From NCBI RefSeq assembly GCF_000209165.1, contig NC_009046.1, forward strand, positions 186,001 through 250,000: a stretch of DNA of 64,000 nt, in the 5' to 3' direction. Source of the stretch: Scheffersomyces stipitis CBS 6054 (Eukaryota; Ascomycota; Pichiomycetes; Serinales; Debaryomycetaceae). A program made the position numbers and the translations under genes. Each line of letters opens with the position of its first letter. Position 1 is the first letter of the stretch. The notes under the pieces were generated by a model. The model saw only the letters and a program-made list of their open reading frames with translations, was not told the DNA's origin and searched no databases. Of this stretch, positions 37,567 to 47,549 are shown one piece after another.

Positions 37567-38018
37567 TGTTTTGGTTGTTTGCAGAGTTTATGTCCATTAA
37601 GAGTTATTGCAATTCGCAGAATGTCAATTGATATTGTTTGATCGAGATCCGACCAAATTGATGCGTGGACTTCCGGATGTTATATAGGGAAGGGTGGATG
37701 TCTTTAGAGTGGAACGTACTGATGGGTATTGATATCGAAGAGAGCATTGGAACTGGTTATAGTATTGGTTCTCTTATACTCATCATAAATCCATGTTCAG
37801 CATTTCTGTTTAGCATTAGTTGTGTAACAATAAGGGAGCTCTAATATAGAACATTATATGGACCTACAATTTTTCAGTTCTACATATAACCCCCGGAATT
37901 ATTTTCCGGTTTAATAACAATGAAATCAACTATACAAACACTGATTTATCTACATCTCCATCTCTCCAACCAAACACCAGACGTATTTTCAAGTCTTTGC
38001 TTGAGATCTATTTCTATA
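37567..38018. other. Divergent spacer, carrier gene and CNN1
   Basis: 452 bp between two divergent genes. It contains the CCGGAA/TTCCGG inverted repeat. The frame of CNN1 is open through the last 99 bases from an ATG at 37920, so the boundary is uncertain. Confidence 0.55.
37893..37909. promoter_or_regulatory. Inverted repeat CCGGAA-N5-TTCCGG
   Basis: Perfect 6-bp arms with a 5-bp AT spacer, 110-126 bp before the CNN1 start used here. Paired CCG/CGG half-sites are typical of Zn2Cys6 regulator sites, but this exact spacing is not one I can assign. Confidence 0.5.
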
Positions 38019-40130
38019 ATGTCTGATATGAGAAGTGTCACAGAACCTTCGACACCTCGACATCGAATCTCTGTAGTTGATACACTGGGATCAAATCATT
38101 CACTACCTCCGATAAATAAGGCAGACCTTCTATCTTCAACTATTCCTTACAGAAGTTTGGATCCACCCTTATTCAATCTTAGAAATATACATTTGCCACC
38201 AAATGAACTCACCGAAGCAACAGCTAAACTTTCACTGCAAATTCAAGAACAAGGTAGTCGACCACGTTCGAGACCAAGATCTAGACCCTCTACTCCTGGA
38301 AGAAGAATATCAGGATCACACTCGCGTATCTTATCGCAAAATTTCAATGACAGAAGAACCAGTGATTTACTAGCCAGAAGAAGACGCTCGTCAATGATTC
38401 GAACTAATACTGGAGCTGTGGTTTATGGTCCTCATTATGTTGGCCCGATAACGATTGACTACTTGAGATTTATTTGTAGAGTCACAGTGCGACAAATCGA
38501 GAGAGACAAGATACGAAAAGAAAGTTTTCAAATGCATAAACCGAATAGTGAAATCGAGATAGCACTGTTGCAAACAAATCTCGATCTGAATGGAGATCAA
38601 TTGAATGAACCAAAGTCAGAAAGGGACCTTAGTCCAGAGACACCACAACCAAGAAACATAGACTTTTCACCACCACGTCCTAATATTCCTAATGAATTTG
38701 ACCAATCTCTTCCAATTCCCAACGATATCGAGGGAATACTTAAATCTCCTATTGGATATAATAATGAGCAACAGGCATCTCCTCCATCACGAGATCCTAC
38801 GCGTACGAATGAACTTGAAGATCTGACGTACGAGAACAAAGAAAATGTTCCAAATTTCCTAGTTGAGGAAAAAGAAGAGCCTAGAAGTAAGCCTTTGTCC
38901 TACTTGGAGAAAATCTTACTTGCAAACAAAAAGAAAAGACAATCAAGGGAAGAAAGCAGACAAAGTTCAACAAGATTTTCATTGTCAAAAAGTTTAGGAG
39001 AGGAGACTCCACAGAGTCCGGAACTATTTGTAGCAGAAGACTACGATGAAGATCAACATGAGCCACGTATTACTAAAGACTCTGAAATAAAGGGTGATAA
39101 TTTCATTGTTGAATCAGAGCAAATGAACGCTCTTCCTGAAGAAGTAGATCAAGACGAACCTCAAGAAAACTTTAATATGTACGATCCTGATGAAAGATTC
39201 GAAGATTTTGAAATACGTAATGTTCTCAAAGAGACAACTGAATCACTTTCAAGCCAAATGGACCGTTCCACAATACTTGGAGTTGCTCAGCTTACTCCAG
39301 TAAGAGATATGAGTTATCTTGGCCCTTCATTTTCGTCTGGAAGTCAGATAGTTACACCCCAGCAAGTTAGAGTCATTGATTTTGCTAGCGGCGAATCCCC
39401 CTCTGGGATTATTCAGGATCATTTCACATTGGACAATGATGAACAATTTACAGATATTTTTGATGTTCCCCAAGAAATTGAAAAAGAAAATATAAAAGAG
39501 GGAACTGCTACATCTAAGCAGTTCGATGAAGGATTGCCTGACCTAGCGATGAAGAAATCGAAAGCTAGTAGCAAGAACGTATCGAAACGTTCAATTCCAA
39601 TCAGTACAATTAAGAGTTTAGTGAAGACCATTCAAGTTCATGATTCTAGTTCATTTGATGATACAACCACTCCTAGTAAGAAAGTGAAATTATCATACAT
39701 CAGCCAAGATATTTTCAATCTAATCCAAGAGAAATCTGATATATTCTTGACATCCATGTTAGAAGATTTAGACGCCTATTCTCGACATAGAGCCAATGGT
39801 AAAATTTCTCTGATCAACTTGAGTGATGTAATACTATATCTCAAACGTACTAATTTTACTGGATTAGGTCCCAATAAGAAGATGGAAATCGACAAAATAT
39901 CTCAAATTGCACAAAAATTTCTTCCACTAGAAAACCTAATTGCGTTGGATAATAACTTGAGTAAACTTGATCGAAGAAGTCATGCATCGATTGTAGAGAA
40001 TTACAATGAAGAACTTGTGCAGAATTTGAACGAGAGCGGCAATGATGGCAATGAAAGCGAAGAGGATGTGGCGTACATGCTGGATTCGGATATACTGTCA
40101 CAGAATTATGATGATACTTACTTACCATGA
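38019..40130 (+). CDS. CNN1: CENP-T/Cnn1-like kinetochore protein with C-terminal histone fold
   Basis: 703 residues from ATG 38019. The C-terminus (about 526-640) reads as a CENP-T histone fold: IPISTIKSLVKTIQ, then KKVKLSYISQDIFNLIQEKS, FLTSMLEDLDAYSRHRANGK, ISLINLSDVILYLKR, matching the helix pattern and the A/SRH...K...DV element of CENP-T. The long N-terminal part is disordered, with CDK-type sites (STPRHR, STPGRR) and an Arg/Ser/Pro repeat at about 82-98, as expected of the arm that recruits Ndc80. CENP-T links centromeric chromatin to microtubule attachment. An ATG 33 codons upstream is in frame, but that stretch is unlike the rest, so I take it as leader. Sequence conservation is low in this family; the assignment rests on architecture. 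Confidence 0.78.
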   Translation: MSDMRSVTEPSTPRHRISVVDTLGSNHSLPPINKADLLSSTIPYRSLDPPLFNLRNIHLPPNELTEATAKLSLQIQEQGSRPRSRPRSRPSTPGRRISGSHSRILSQNFNDRRTSDLLARRRRSSMIRTNTGAVVYGPHYVGPITIDYLRFICRVTVRQIERDKIRKESFQMHKPNSEIEIALLQTNLDLNGDQLNEPKSERDLSPETPQPRNIDFSPPRPNIPNEFDQSLPIPNDIEGILKSPIGYNNEQQASPPSRDPTRTNELEDLTYENKENVPNFLVEEKEEPRSKPLSYLEKILLANKKKRQSREESRQSSTRFSLSKSLGEETPQSPELFVAEDYDEDQHEPRITKDSEIKGDNFIVESEQMNALPEEVDQDEPQENFNMYDPDERFEDFEIRNVLKETTESLSSQMDRSTILGVAQLTPVRDMSYLGPSFSSGSQIVTPQQVRVIDFASGESPSGIIQDHFTLDNDEQFTDIFDVPQEIEKENIKEGTATSKQFDEGLPDLAMKKSKASSKNVSKRSIPISTIKSLVKTIQVHDSSSFDDTTTPSKKVKLSYISQDIFNLIQEKSDIFLTSMLEDLDAYSRHRANGKISLINLSDVILYLKRTNFTGLGPNKKMEIDKISQIAQKFLPLENLIALDNNLSKLDRRSHASIVENYNEELVQNLNESGNDGNESEEDVAYMLDSDILSQNYDDTYLP

Positions 40131-40241
40131 TGTAATATATATAAGTGTATTAATGATAAATGTATAAATAATATTTAATATCTAAACACATTTAGCCTAT
40201 TTACAGTCGAATTTTTTGTCTCATAGTTAATTTGCAAGCTC

Positions 40242-42311
40242 TTAATTCTCTAAATTCTGCCTTTGGATGGCTAGCTGTGCTTGATTTCCCTTCACCAATT
40301 TGAACAATTCAAATATAGCTGCGGGTGTAACTCCTTGAATTCTTCTTGCTTGTCCAATAGTCTTGGGTTGAATTGTGTTTAACAATACACATACTTCGTG
40401 CGAAATCTTTAATTTACCTTCATAGTTGTAATTGTAATTGACAGGGAGTAGTAAGTTTTCGTCCGCTGCATATGCGGTTAAATGAGCCTTCTCTTTTGGC
40501 ATCCAAGGGGTATAATCACTTTCGACATCTATTCTATTCATAAGTCTTGCCGAAAGATTCTCGTAGTACGGTGGAACAATACCATCTCTAGTGAACTTAG
40601 ACATATGAGGAAGAAGATCAGCAATCAGCATACCTTTGTATGAAAGAAGCTTCCATCCGTCTACGAGAGTATTTCTGTTGACATCCAGGGAAAGTCCCTT
40701 CAAAGCAGGAGCCCAAATAGCCCCAGAAAGAGAGAGAGAAGTCAAATGGTCCTTTATGGAATGGAATTGTACCATTTCTTTCATATAATGATGATATCTT
40801 TCTTCAGATACTACACCAGCATTATATCCTTTTTCTGTTAATCTTCTATCAGCGTTGTCAGATCTGATAGAAATCCTGAATTCGGACCTCGAAGTGAACA
40901 TACGATACGGCTCTTCAATTCCTTTGGTTATTAAATCGTCAACTAAAACACCCAAGTAACCATCTGCCCTAGTAAGTTCTAGTGGTTCAGCTCCTTTGTA
41001 AGCCAAACCTGCATTAATCCCTGCCAAACATCCCTGTGATGCTGCTTCTTCATAACCAGTAGTTCCATTGATTTGACCAGCTAAATAAAGACCATCTACA
41101 AGTTTTGATTCCAAGGTCATTTTCAATTCTCTAGGATCCACATAATCATACTCCACGCCGTATCCTGGTTGAATCATTTTTACATTATTACAACCAGGCA
41201 TCATCCTCACAAGTTGCTCTTGGATATCTGCTGGCATTGTACATGAAATTCCATTAGGATAAACAAGATCGGTATCTAGCCCTTCCGGTTCCAACCATAC
41301 CATGTGTGACTGCTTCTGTGGGAATTTTATAATCTTAGATTCAATGGAAGGACAATAGCGTGGCCCTTTAACAGTTTCTTTGATATGAATAGATTTGTCC
41401 AAATTTTCTGATATGAGTTTGTGAAACTCAGGAGTTGTACTAGTTTGGTAACAGTTGACAAGTTGTTCTTGCAATTGAACTTTGTCATTCATATATGAAA
41501 TTGGCTGTGGTGGATAGTCCGATGGTTGAACGTTTAAATTGGAGTAGTCTATTGTCTTAGATGATAATCGTGCTGGTGTACCAGTTTTCAATCTTCCCAA
41601 TTTGAATCCAGCAGTTCTAAATGTCTCTGATAATCCAAATGTAGCATCCTCACCGATTCTTCCAGAAGGATATGCGGTGAGTCCAATATGGATTTCACCG
41701 CCCAAAAATGTACCTGTAGTCACAACTACTTTTGAACAACCAACAATAGATCCATCTCCAAGTACAAGACCCTTTACCGATCCAAACTCTCTGCCTTCTG
41801 CATCTGTAGATTGATCTCTAGTAGGCTCAATAATTATGTCCTCTACCAGTGCCTCAAGAACCAGTAAATTGGGATAGTTTAAGATTTCTTTCTGCATCTC
41901 TTCCAAGTATATCTTTCTGTCTATTTGAGCTCTTGGTCCGTGAACAGCTGCCCCTTTCGAAGCATTTAGGATTTTAAAATGAATCCCAGCTTTGTCTGTG
42001 ATTCTCGCAGCTACACCATCTAAAGCATCCACTTCTCTTAGCAAAGTACCCTTTCCTACACCTCCCATAGACGGATTACAAGAAGCTGTTCCTATTTTGT
42101 CAACATTTGGAGTTATTAACGTTGTTGGAGTTCCCGAACGGGCAGATCCAGTTGCAGCTTCACACCCAGCATGTCCTCCGCCAATAACAACAACTGGGAA
42201 GAAAGGACTTTCTTCTATTTTCAGACGCAAATCTGCATTTATAAGTATGTTACGACGTTGCTGGAAAGATGGGACACATCTATTGGATTGTAATCTTGTA
42301 AGTCGAAGCAT
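40242..42311 (-). CDS. MTO1: Mto1/GidA mitochondrial tRNA uridine-34 modification enzyme
   Basis: 689 residues. A short basic presequence ([21 protein letters not shown]) precedes the FAD-binding motif [13 protein letters not shown] (about 42-54). Further GidA landmarks: [76 protein letters not shown]. With Mss1 it adds carboxymethylaminomethyl to the wobble uridine of mitochondrial tRNAs. Length equals the family norm. Divergent from CMS1 and convergent on CNN1 (111 bp). Confidence 0.96.
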   Translation of the reverse strand: MLRLTRLQSNRCVPSFQQRRNILINADLRLKIEESPFFPVVVIGGGHAGCEAATGSARSGTPTTLITPNVDKIGTASCNPSMGGVGKGTLLREVDALDGVAARITDKAGIHFKILNASKGAAVHGPRAQIDRKIYLEEMQKEILNYPNLLVLEALVEDIIIEPTRDQSTDAEGREFGSVKGLVLGDGSIVGCSKVVVTTGTFLGGEIHIGLTAYPSGRIGEDATFGLSETFRTAGFKLGRLKTGTPARLSSKTIDYSNLNVQPSDYPPQPISYMNDKVQLQEQLVNCYQTSTTPEFHKLISENLDKSIHIKETVKGPRYCPSIESKIIKFPQKQSHMVWLEPEGLDTDLVYPNGISCTMPADIQEQLVRMMPGCNNVKMIQPGYGVEYDYVDPRELKMTLESKLVDGLYLAGQINGTTGYEEAASQGCLAGINAGLAYKGAEPLELTRADGYLGVLVDDLITKGIEEPYRMFTSRSEFRISIRSDNADRRLTEKGYNAGVVSEERYHHYMKEMVQFHSIKDHLTSLSLSGAIWAPALKGLSLDVNRNTLVDGWKLLSYKGMLIADLLPHMSKFTRDGIVPPYYENLSARLMNRIDVESDYTPWMPKEKAHLTAYAADENLLLPVNYNYNYEGKLKISHEVCVLLNTIQPKTIGQARRIQGVTPAAIFELFKLVKGNQAQLAIQRQNLEN

Positions 42312-42349
42312 TGATTCTCTCCTAGTAGAAATTCAAGATTGCTCCAGAT

Positions 42350-42416
42350 TGAAAAATATCATTTCGCATGAAGCATCTCATTTAGAAAATATATTTTTTC
42401 AAGTACACCAGATGAG
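42350..42416 (+). promoter_or_regulatory. RRPE-like TGAAAAATAT and PAC-core GATGAG before CMS1
   Basis: TGAAAAATAT (42350-42359) and GATGAG (42411-42416) lie 113 and 52 bp before the ATG at 42463. They resemble the RRPE and PAC elements of ribosome-biogenesis promoters. If translation starts at 42412 instead, the GATGAG covers the start codon and is not regulatory. Confidence 0.4.
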
Positions 42417-42462
42417 TTACAATTCATACTTTCTGGTTGTAGATTCTAGAGACGGTTATAAA

Positions 42463-43380
42463 ATGACAAAAGAAGAAGTAAGAATAGAACAGTCTATAGG
42501 AGACGACTTAGGTGATGGTTTAGACTACGACGTGGAATTTTCCGAGCCAGAATCAGGAGCTAGAAATGAGATCTCTGGCGATGAGTACGTTAATGTAAAT
42601 GAAGATGACTTTCAAGAAGACATTAAAACGGCCAAGGCTAAAACGGAAACCAACGAAGGCAAAAAGAGGAAAGCTAAAAGCACCAAACTTCAAGAAAAAA
42701 AGAGATTAAAGATGGAAATGGATACGGACCAAAAGAAAAACCTTTCTAAAGAAAGCTCTACTGAAACCATCGTAGACTACATAAACACCAAGATCAGACA
42801 AAAGAACTCTGACTTATCAGCATTGGAGCTTGGAGAGCTCTACTTTAACAAGTCAGATATCAGATCAACCTCTGACTTCAATGTTGAAACACGTAACTTG
42901 GATAACTTGTCAAAATTTATCGTAGCCAGATTTAAGAACATGTTACCTTCTACCGGATCTAAGAAGGAAAAGAAAAACAAAAAATCAAGCAGTCAAAAGA
43001 AGTCAAAAGAATACACTGATCCGAATGAAGAGAGAAAATTTATTGCAATTATCTCGATGTCTGCCATTAGAGCCTGCGATATTCATCGTGCTACAAAAGA
43101 ATTGGCTGGATCTTCATTAAAAGTCATCAATAAGAACAAGATTGAAGTGGATTTGAAACTTCTAAAGACAACTACATCTCGCGTGCTTTGTTGTACTCCG
43201 GGTAGATTAATCAAAGTTTTGGACAACGAGGACCAAGTATTAAAGAAAGAGGAAATCAAAATTGTCGTAGTTGACAACTCTTACTTGGACTCTAAACAAC
43301 AAAACATTTGGGATATAAAGGAAACTACAGATGCCTTAAAATCATTAACCAAGAATGGATCTAAAGTCTATTTGTATTAG
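42463..43380 (+). CDS. CMS1: Cms1-like small-subunit processome protein
   Basis: 305 residues from the ATG at 42463. An acidic N-terminus with DDLGDGLDYD and a Lys-rich region (KKRKAKSTKLQEKKRLK) precede the Cms1 core: STETIVDYINTKIRQKNSDLSALELGELYF, FIAIISMSAIRACDIHRATKEL, VLCCTPGRLIKVLDNED, IKIVVVDNSYLDSKQQNIWDI. The core looks like a degenerate DEAD-helicase domain (CTPGRL). Cms1 associates with early small-subunit pre-ribosomes. An ATG 17 codons upstream (42412) is an alternative start. The frame stays open far upstream across MTO1, which I treat as antisense noise. Convergent with COG1 (53 bp). Confidence 0.87.
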   Translation: MTKEEVRIEQSIGDDLGDGLDYDVEFSEPESGARNEISGDEYVNVNEDDFQEDIKTAKAKTETNEGKKRKAKSTKLQEKKRLKMEMDTDQKKNLSKESSTETIVDYINTKIRQKNSDLSALELGELYFNKSDIRSTSDFNVETRNLDNLSKFIVARFKNMLPSTGSKKEKKNKKSSSQKKSKEYTDPNEERKFIAIISMSAIRACDIHRATKELAGSSLKVINKNKIEVDLKLLKTTTSRVLCCTPGRLIKVLDNEDQVLKKEEIKIVVVDNSYLDSKQQNIWDIKETTDALKSLTKNGSKVYLY

Positions 43381-43433
43381 ACAATCATTCATTAGTGGCT
43401 GTACACTAGTTCGTATATATAATACGTATGCTG

Positions 43434-46160
43434 TCAAATCAGAAGCGGAAGATATAAAGTTTGACTTGATTTAAAGTAATCCACGATTGATTTTGTCACA
43501 ATTCTCAATGTTACATCATCAATAAGAGTACCGTTTTCGTTTAATTTCTTGAATGTACTTTCAGCAAACATTTGACTATCCTCTTCACTAGATGTAATGA
43601 ATTGATACAAGAAGACCATATTGGCAAAAATGTTAACAGCTTGCACCTCCTTTGATGGTGCATTTGAGACTTGATTTTCTTGTTTAGGTCTCAATTCAAT
43701 GTCTACCTTCTCTTCCTCCTGATCTTTGGTTAGAAGTTTTTCTATAGCTTTATCAAAACGTTCATTAATCAATTCATGTTGAATCCATTTGTTTTTTAGA
43801 TTAACAAAAATTATACTGCCATTAACACTCAGGAACAACTTTTCATACGTGTGGTTGGTGTCGGAAACGCCAGCGCTCAAGTACGACGTTGCCAATTCGT
43901 AGATAGATGCAGCCAATTTCAAGGACGGTCTGGTTGGTAAATCTTCCATTTGACTTGACAGAACAAGCTCATGCACAAGATCATCAAAAGAAGCGAAAAA
44001 CTTATCCTTCGGAAGTTCTTCAATCGAATAGGAGAATAACTTTTTACAAAGTTCATCTATGCTGCTCTCAGCCAGGATAACGTCCAAATTGACTGTATCC
44101 AACGAAGTCAACCTTTCCTTGATTGTGATGAGAATATTTAGCAAGTAGTAGTAGGATACAATATCGTTGGACTCGCTGCTTTCAAGTATGTTCTGGAGAT
44201 CTGAGACAAATGAATTAATAGAGAAAGAAAATGAGCTGTTCAATTCTTTGTACAAACTTGAGAATTCTGACTCAAACCATTGCTTATCAAATAAACCCCA
44301 TTTAATTTCTTGCTTGGTTTCTGAAATGGGCCTGGAAAGGAAAACGTTAAGGTTTTTCAAGCAATTGAACGAGCTCAATTTGTTATCATCCTGTGCTGAG
44401 TGTAAGTCCAATAGTATATTGAAATCGTCAAACTTGTCGAACCACTTCATCAATGAATCAGAGATGGTTTCTCCAGAAGAAGCAAATGAAATATTCGAAA
44501 TCTCGCCAATGTACATCTCAAGATTTGCGTCCATCAAATCAGTCAATCCAGAAGAGAATAATTCTAATCTTTCTTCACTATGCTCTGATTTATCCCTTTG
44601 GTGGATATATTCTTGAATTTTTGTTATGATGCTGGAATTGTCCTTTGAGAGTAGTTCCCCGTAATGATCTGAAAATGCTCCTTGGATTACTTTTTTCACT
44701 GCCTTCGTCAATTGAATCAAAATATTATCTTCTTTTTTGTTTTCAATAATAGTTATCAATTTTGATTGCGATTCGTTGAAAGATGCGTAATCAAAGAGTC
44801 GAATTAAACCAAAGAAAAAGTTGTGGTAAATCAATAATGTCCTCCAGACATTTTCAAACGATACTTCTACCTTAGTTGAAATTATTTTGTTTTTCATGAA
44901 GTTATAGATTACATTGGGTAAATTCTCAATAGAAGCGCTTACTTGTAAGGGAAAAACTTCATAATTATAGGCCTCTTTCAAATTCACGTCTTCTTCGTTG
45001 AACCAGCCTCTGAAGCCTAACAAATTTGATGCTTTCCACGGTCTAATTGCCAAGTTTAAACTTCTATGATAAGTGCTATGCACATTTTCAAAGTATTTCT
45101 CAATGTATCCACAAGTGTTTTCGATAAATTTGAAGATAACAAAGTAATTAAGTTGTGTGGCGTCATAAGTTGTGTCAGCCTTATTCAACAAACTCTCCAA
45201 ATAGTTGTGTCTCAATTGGATAAATTTCAAAAGGACTTTTTGGACGGAGTTCAATTCTGCGTTACAGATATTTGCTATTGTGTATGCAATCAAGTAATTG
45301 ACAATTGGAGGCAGCAGTTTGTTGTACGATTCGTGCTTGGATTTGATGTATTCGTCATTTTCAAAACTATCTGCTGGATCTTCTTCAATTGGATCAAAAC
45401 TTTCTTCCTGGTAGAGATCATCAAAGACCTGAGCATCTGCTAACGACGACATTGTACGATTATTGTTCAAATCAGAAAGCTTCAACTTCTGATTATGTTT
45501 TATTTTGTCATTTGTAGTTCCATATACTGCGTTGTCAAACAAATTGTAGCTCGATAATTCGTTCTCGAGATAGTTTATAAAATTTTCTTTGAGACGAAGA
45601 AACTTCTGCTTTAGATTGGAATATCTCTCAAGCAAATCAGCAAATAAACTCTCGATCGTGTAGTAAACTTTAGCATAATAGATTAAGTTGGAAGTATGGA
45701 CCAATGGAGAACCATTCTCATTTATTGACAACTTCAAATCAAATTTTTCTAAAATATTGTTAACGGCATCTCTCAATATCAAGATACGAGAGCTTCTTCT
45801 TGCTTCTCTGGCATGGTTTGCTCTGACAATAGTATTGAATTTGGCATGGCTATTACTATTGCTAAAAGGAATGAAATTCGACTTCTGATACGATAAATCG
45901 GTCAATTTCAGATCGACATCACTCGAAATAAGGTACATAGAATCTATGTCTTCTGCAATTTTAATTAAATCTCGATATTTGCTTCCCACCAAGCTGTGCA
46001 AGTCAGATTTGGTCTTTTCGATCTTCAGCTTATACTCGCGGCTTAACTTGTGGATCTGTGGAATCGACATCTGCCTGAAAATATCGTCAACAGATGCTGC
46101 ATCGGGATCGCCGACCTCAATCGCATCCAGAAAGGGAGACTCCATCAGCAGGACACTCAT
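43434..46160 (-). CDS. COG1: COG complex subunit 1
   Basis: 908 residues. The N-terminal ~90 residues (VDDIFRQMSIPQIHKLSREYKLKIEKTKSDLHSLVGSKYRDL in part; IAEDIDSMYLISSDV) are the Vps51/Cog1-type coiled-coil signature of tethering complexes. The rest is alpha-helical with little sequence conservation. Cog1 is part of the eight-subunit COG tether for retrograde vesicles at the Golgi, needed for glycosyltransferase retention. Start ATG at 46160; a second ATG five codons in (MESPFLDAI) is an alternative. ERD1 and VRG4 in this window act in the same organelle. Confidence 0.86.
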   Translation of the reverse strand: MSVLLMESPFLDAIEVGDPDAASVDDIFRQMSIPQIHKLSREYKLKIEKTKSDLHSLVGSKYRDLIKIAEDIDSMYLISSDVDLKLTDLSYQKSNFIPFSNSNSHAKFNTIVRANHAREARRSSRILILRDAVNNILEKFDLKLSINENGSPLVHTSNLIYYAKVYYTIESLFADLLERYSNLKQKFLRLKENFINYLENELSSYNLFDNAVYGTTNDKIKHNQKLKLSDLNNNRTMSSLADAQVFDDLYQEESFDPIEEDPADSFENDEYIKSKHESYNKLLPPIVNYLIAYTIANICNAELNSVQKVLLKFIQLRHNYLESLLNKADTTYDATQLNYFVIFKFIENTCGYIEKYFENVHSTYHRSLNLAIRPWKASNLLGFRGWFNEEDVNLKEAYNYEVFPLQVSASIENLPNVIYNFMKNKIISTKVEVSFENVWRTLLIYHNFFFGLIRLFDYASFNESQSKLITIIENKKEDNILIQLTKAVKKVIQGAFSDHYGELLSKDNSSIITKIQEYIHQRDKSEHSEERLELFSSGLTDLMDANLEMYIGEISNISFASSGETISDSLMKWFDKFDDFNILLDLHSAQDDNKLSSFNCLKNLNVFLSRPISETKQEIKWGLFDKQWFESEFSSLYKELNSSFSFSINSFVSDLQNILESSESNDIVSYYYLLNILITIKERLTSLDTVNLDVILAESSIDELCKKLFSYSIEELPKDKFFASFDDLVHELVLSSQMEDLPTRPSLKLAASIYELATSYLSAGVSDTNHTYEKLFLSVNGSIIFVNLKNKWIQHELINERFDKAIEKLLTKDQEEEKVDIELRPKQENQVSNAPSKEVQAVNIFANMVFLYQFITSSEEDSQMFAESTFKKLNENGTLIDDVTLRIVTKSIVDYFKSSQTLYLPLLI

Positions 46161-46640
46161 TCCAGTTATATATATCAGTAGATATTGCTATATATTGCAA
46201 TTTATTGCAGTGTAGTCAAACGTAATCTTTTTCAGGTACTGTGTCGAATATGTGGATCCGTGCCGCAAACATGAACTCAATCTGGTCAAGTCACGTGGAT
46301 TTCTTTGAGCTGCCATGGCTTCGAAAGTACTTATCCATTAGATTTCTCAGTTATGTACCCTTATTCATTATATACCAGGAGACGTGTAACCTCGTGACAT
46401 CTGCCAGAGGCGAAAATTCAAATCCAATTATATTAATCTCACTTTCCTGGTGAATACAATTCACAGAGATTGTATAAGTACCTTTCAGAGCGTGTCTGGT
46501 CGAGGTTATGTGCGTAAGCGCGGTTAGCAGAAAAACTCTTGCCAAATCCGGACAGTGAAATATTCAGAAATTTTTTATAACTAATCAAACTACAACCAAC
46601 TTAAGCTCACACCAGTGGCCGGAACTCATGTCTATTGACC
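46161..46640. other. Divergent spacer, COG1 and Zn2Cys6 regulator
   Basis: 480 bp. It holds three TATTGC copies 10 bp apart just before COG1 and one TCACGTGG box at 46291-46298. No gene seen. Confidence 0.55.
46183..46208. repeat. TATTGC x3 at exact 10-bp phase
   Basis: TATTGC begins at 46183, 46193 and 46203, 23-48 bp before the COG1 start on the opposite strand. The 10-bp spacing places the copies on one face of the helix. Confidence 0.7.
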
Positions 46641-47549
46641 ATGGATGTTTCGCGGAAGAAGCTCAAGACAACACGCTCACGGACTGGGTGCCTTACTTGT
46701 CGAAAAAGAAAGAAAAAGTGTGATGAATTGCTGTATCCAGTGTGTCAGAATTGCGAATGCAAGAACCTACAATGTTCCTGGCCACCGATTAAACTAGATC
46801 TTCACAAGAAACTCGAGGAAGTCAAATATACTGATTCTTCTTCTGTGACCAGTTCTTCTGTCTTGACAAGTTATGAGAAAAGTTCCGTCCTGGGTGAACA
46901 CAGCTCGATGGAACCAGGTAGTATAAACCTAAAAGAGCTAAACAATACTTTTGAGATGGATTACTTGGCAACCTCTGCCAGTAGAAACAATATCGATCTT
47001 GTTAACTTATCTGCTAGCTCGGAATTTGGGTCTCCTACTGGTTCAACTACATTGCATACAAGAGTTATTCCTAAAATACGACGTCCAGACCAATCTGAAA
47101 CTAGTGGTGTCAAGTTTGGACATCTGAAGTGGACACTGGGGCATTTGATCGATAAAAAAAAGTCCAGCAGAAGTTTTTCAGGTTCTGTACGACCTCATGG
47201 TTACTTCTTGGAAAGAATCGCAATGCAGCAGGACTGTGTTGAAACTGAAGATTCGGTCAAGGACTTTGATGTGGATCCATTAGTAGAGTTCAGTGATCAA
47301 ACTCAAAGCCCGCAAAGTCTGACAAGATCATTTTTGGATCCATCTCTGTACCCAGATTACCAGTTTGATTTACTTAGTGGTAAGGCTGGACTAGTGGCTG
47401 GAATTCCAATTATTACCCAATCCACATCTAATCTTGCTACGCCGACTAGCTTCTCCCCCCGGTCTCTAAACCCAACAATATCTATAGAGTCAAACTGTGC
47501 AAAGCTCAATCTGAAATCACCCACACCAGAAACATCTACCAACCGATAA
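46641..47549 (+). CDS. Zn2Cys6 (Gal4-type) transcription regulator, unassigned
   Basis: 302 residues from the ATG at 46641. Cysteines 17, 20, 27, 35, 38 and 45 form a perfect C-X2-C-X6-C-X7-C-X2-C-X6-C binuclear zinc cluster (GCLTCRKRKKKCDEL...), preceded by a basic KKLKTTRSR. The remaining 250 residues are Ser/Thr-rich with no visible fungal-TF middle homology domain, so the protein is short for its class. CTG codon 31 inside the cluster would be serine. Target genes are unknown; CCG-type sites nearby (47804) could be its own but this is speculation. Confidence 0.88.
   Translation: MDVSRKKLKTTRSRTGCLTCRKRKKKCDELLYPVCQNCECKNLQCSWPPIKLDLHKKLEEVKYTDSSSVTSSSVLTSYEKSSVLGEHSSMEPGSINLKELNNTFEMDYLATSASRNNIDLVNLSASSEFGSPTGSTTLHTRVIPKIRRPDQSETSGVKFGHLKWTLGHLIDKKKSSRSFSGSVRPHGYFLERIAMQQDCVETEDSVKDFDVDPLVEFSDQTQSPQSLTRSFLDPSLYPDYQFDLLSGKAGLVAGIPIITQSTSNLATPTSFSPRSLNPTISIESNCAKLNLKSPTPETSTNR

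Noticed and set aside
41992..42462. N-terminal extension of CMS1 across the 5' part of MTO1
   Set aside because: It is antisense to the conserved FAD-binding part of MTO1 and lacks Cms1 resemblance; CMS1 homology starts near DDLGDGLDYD.
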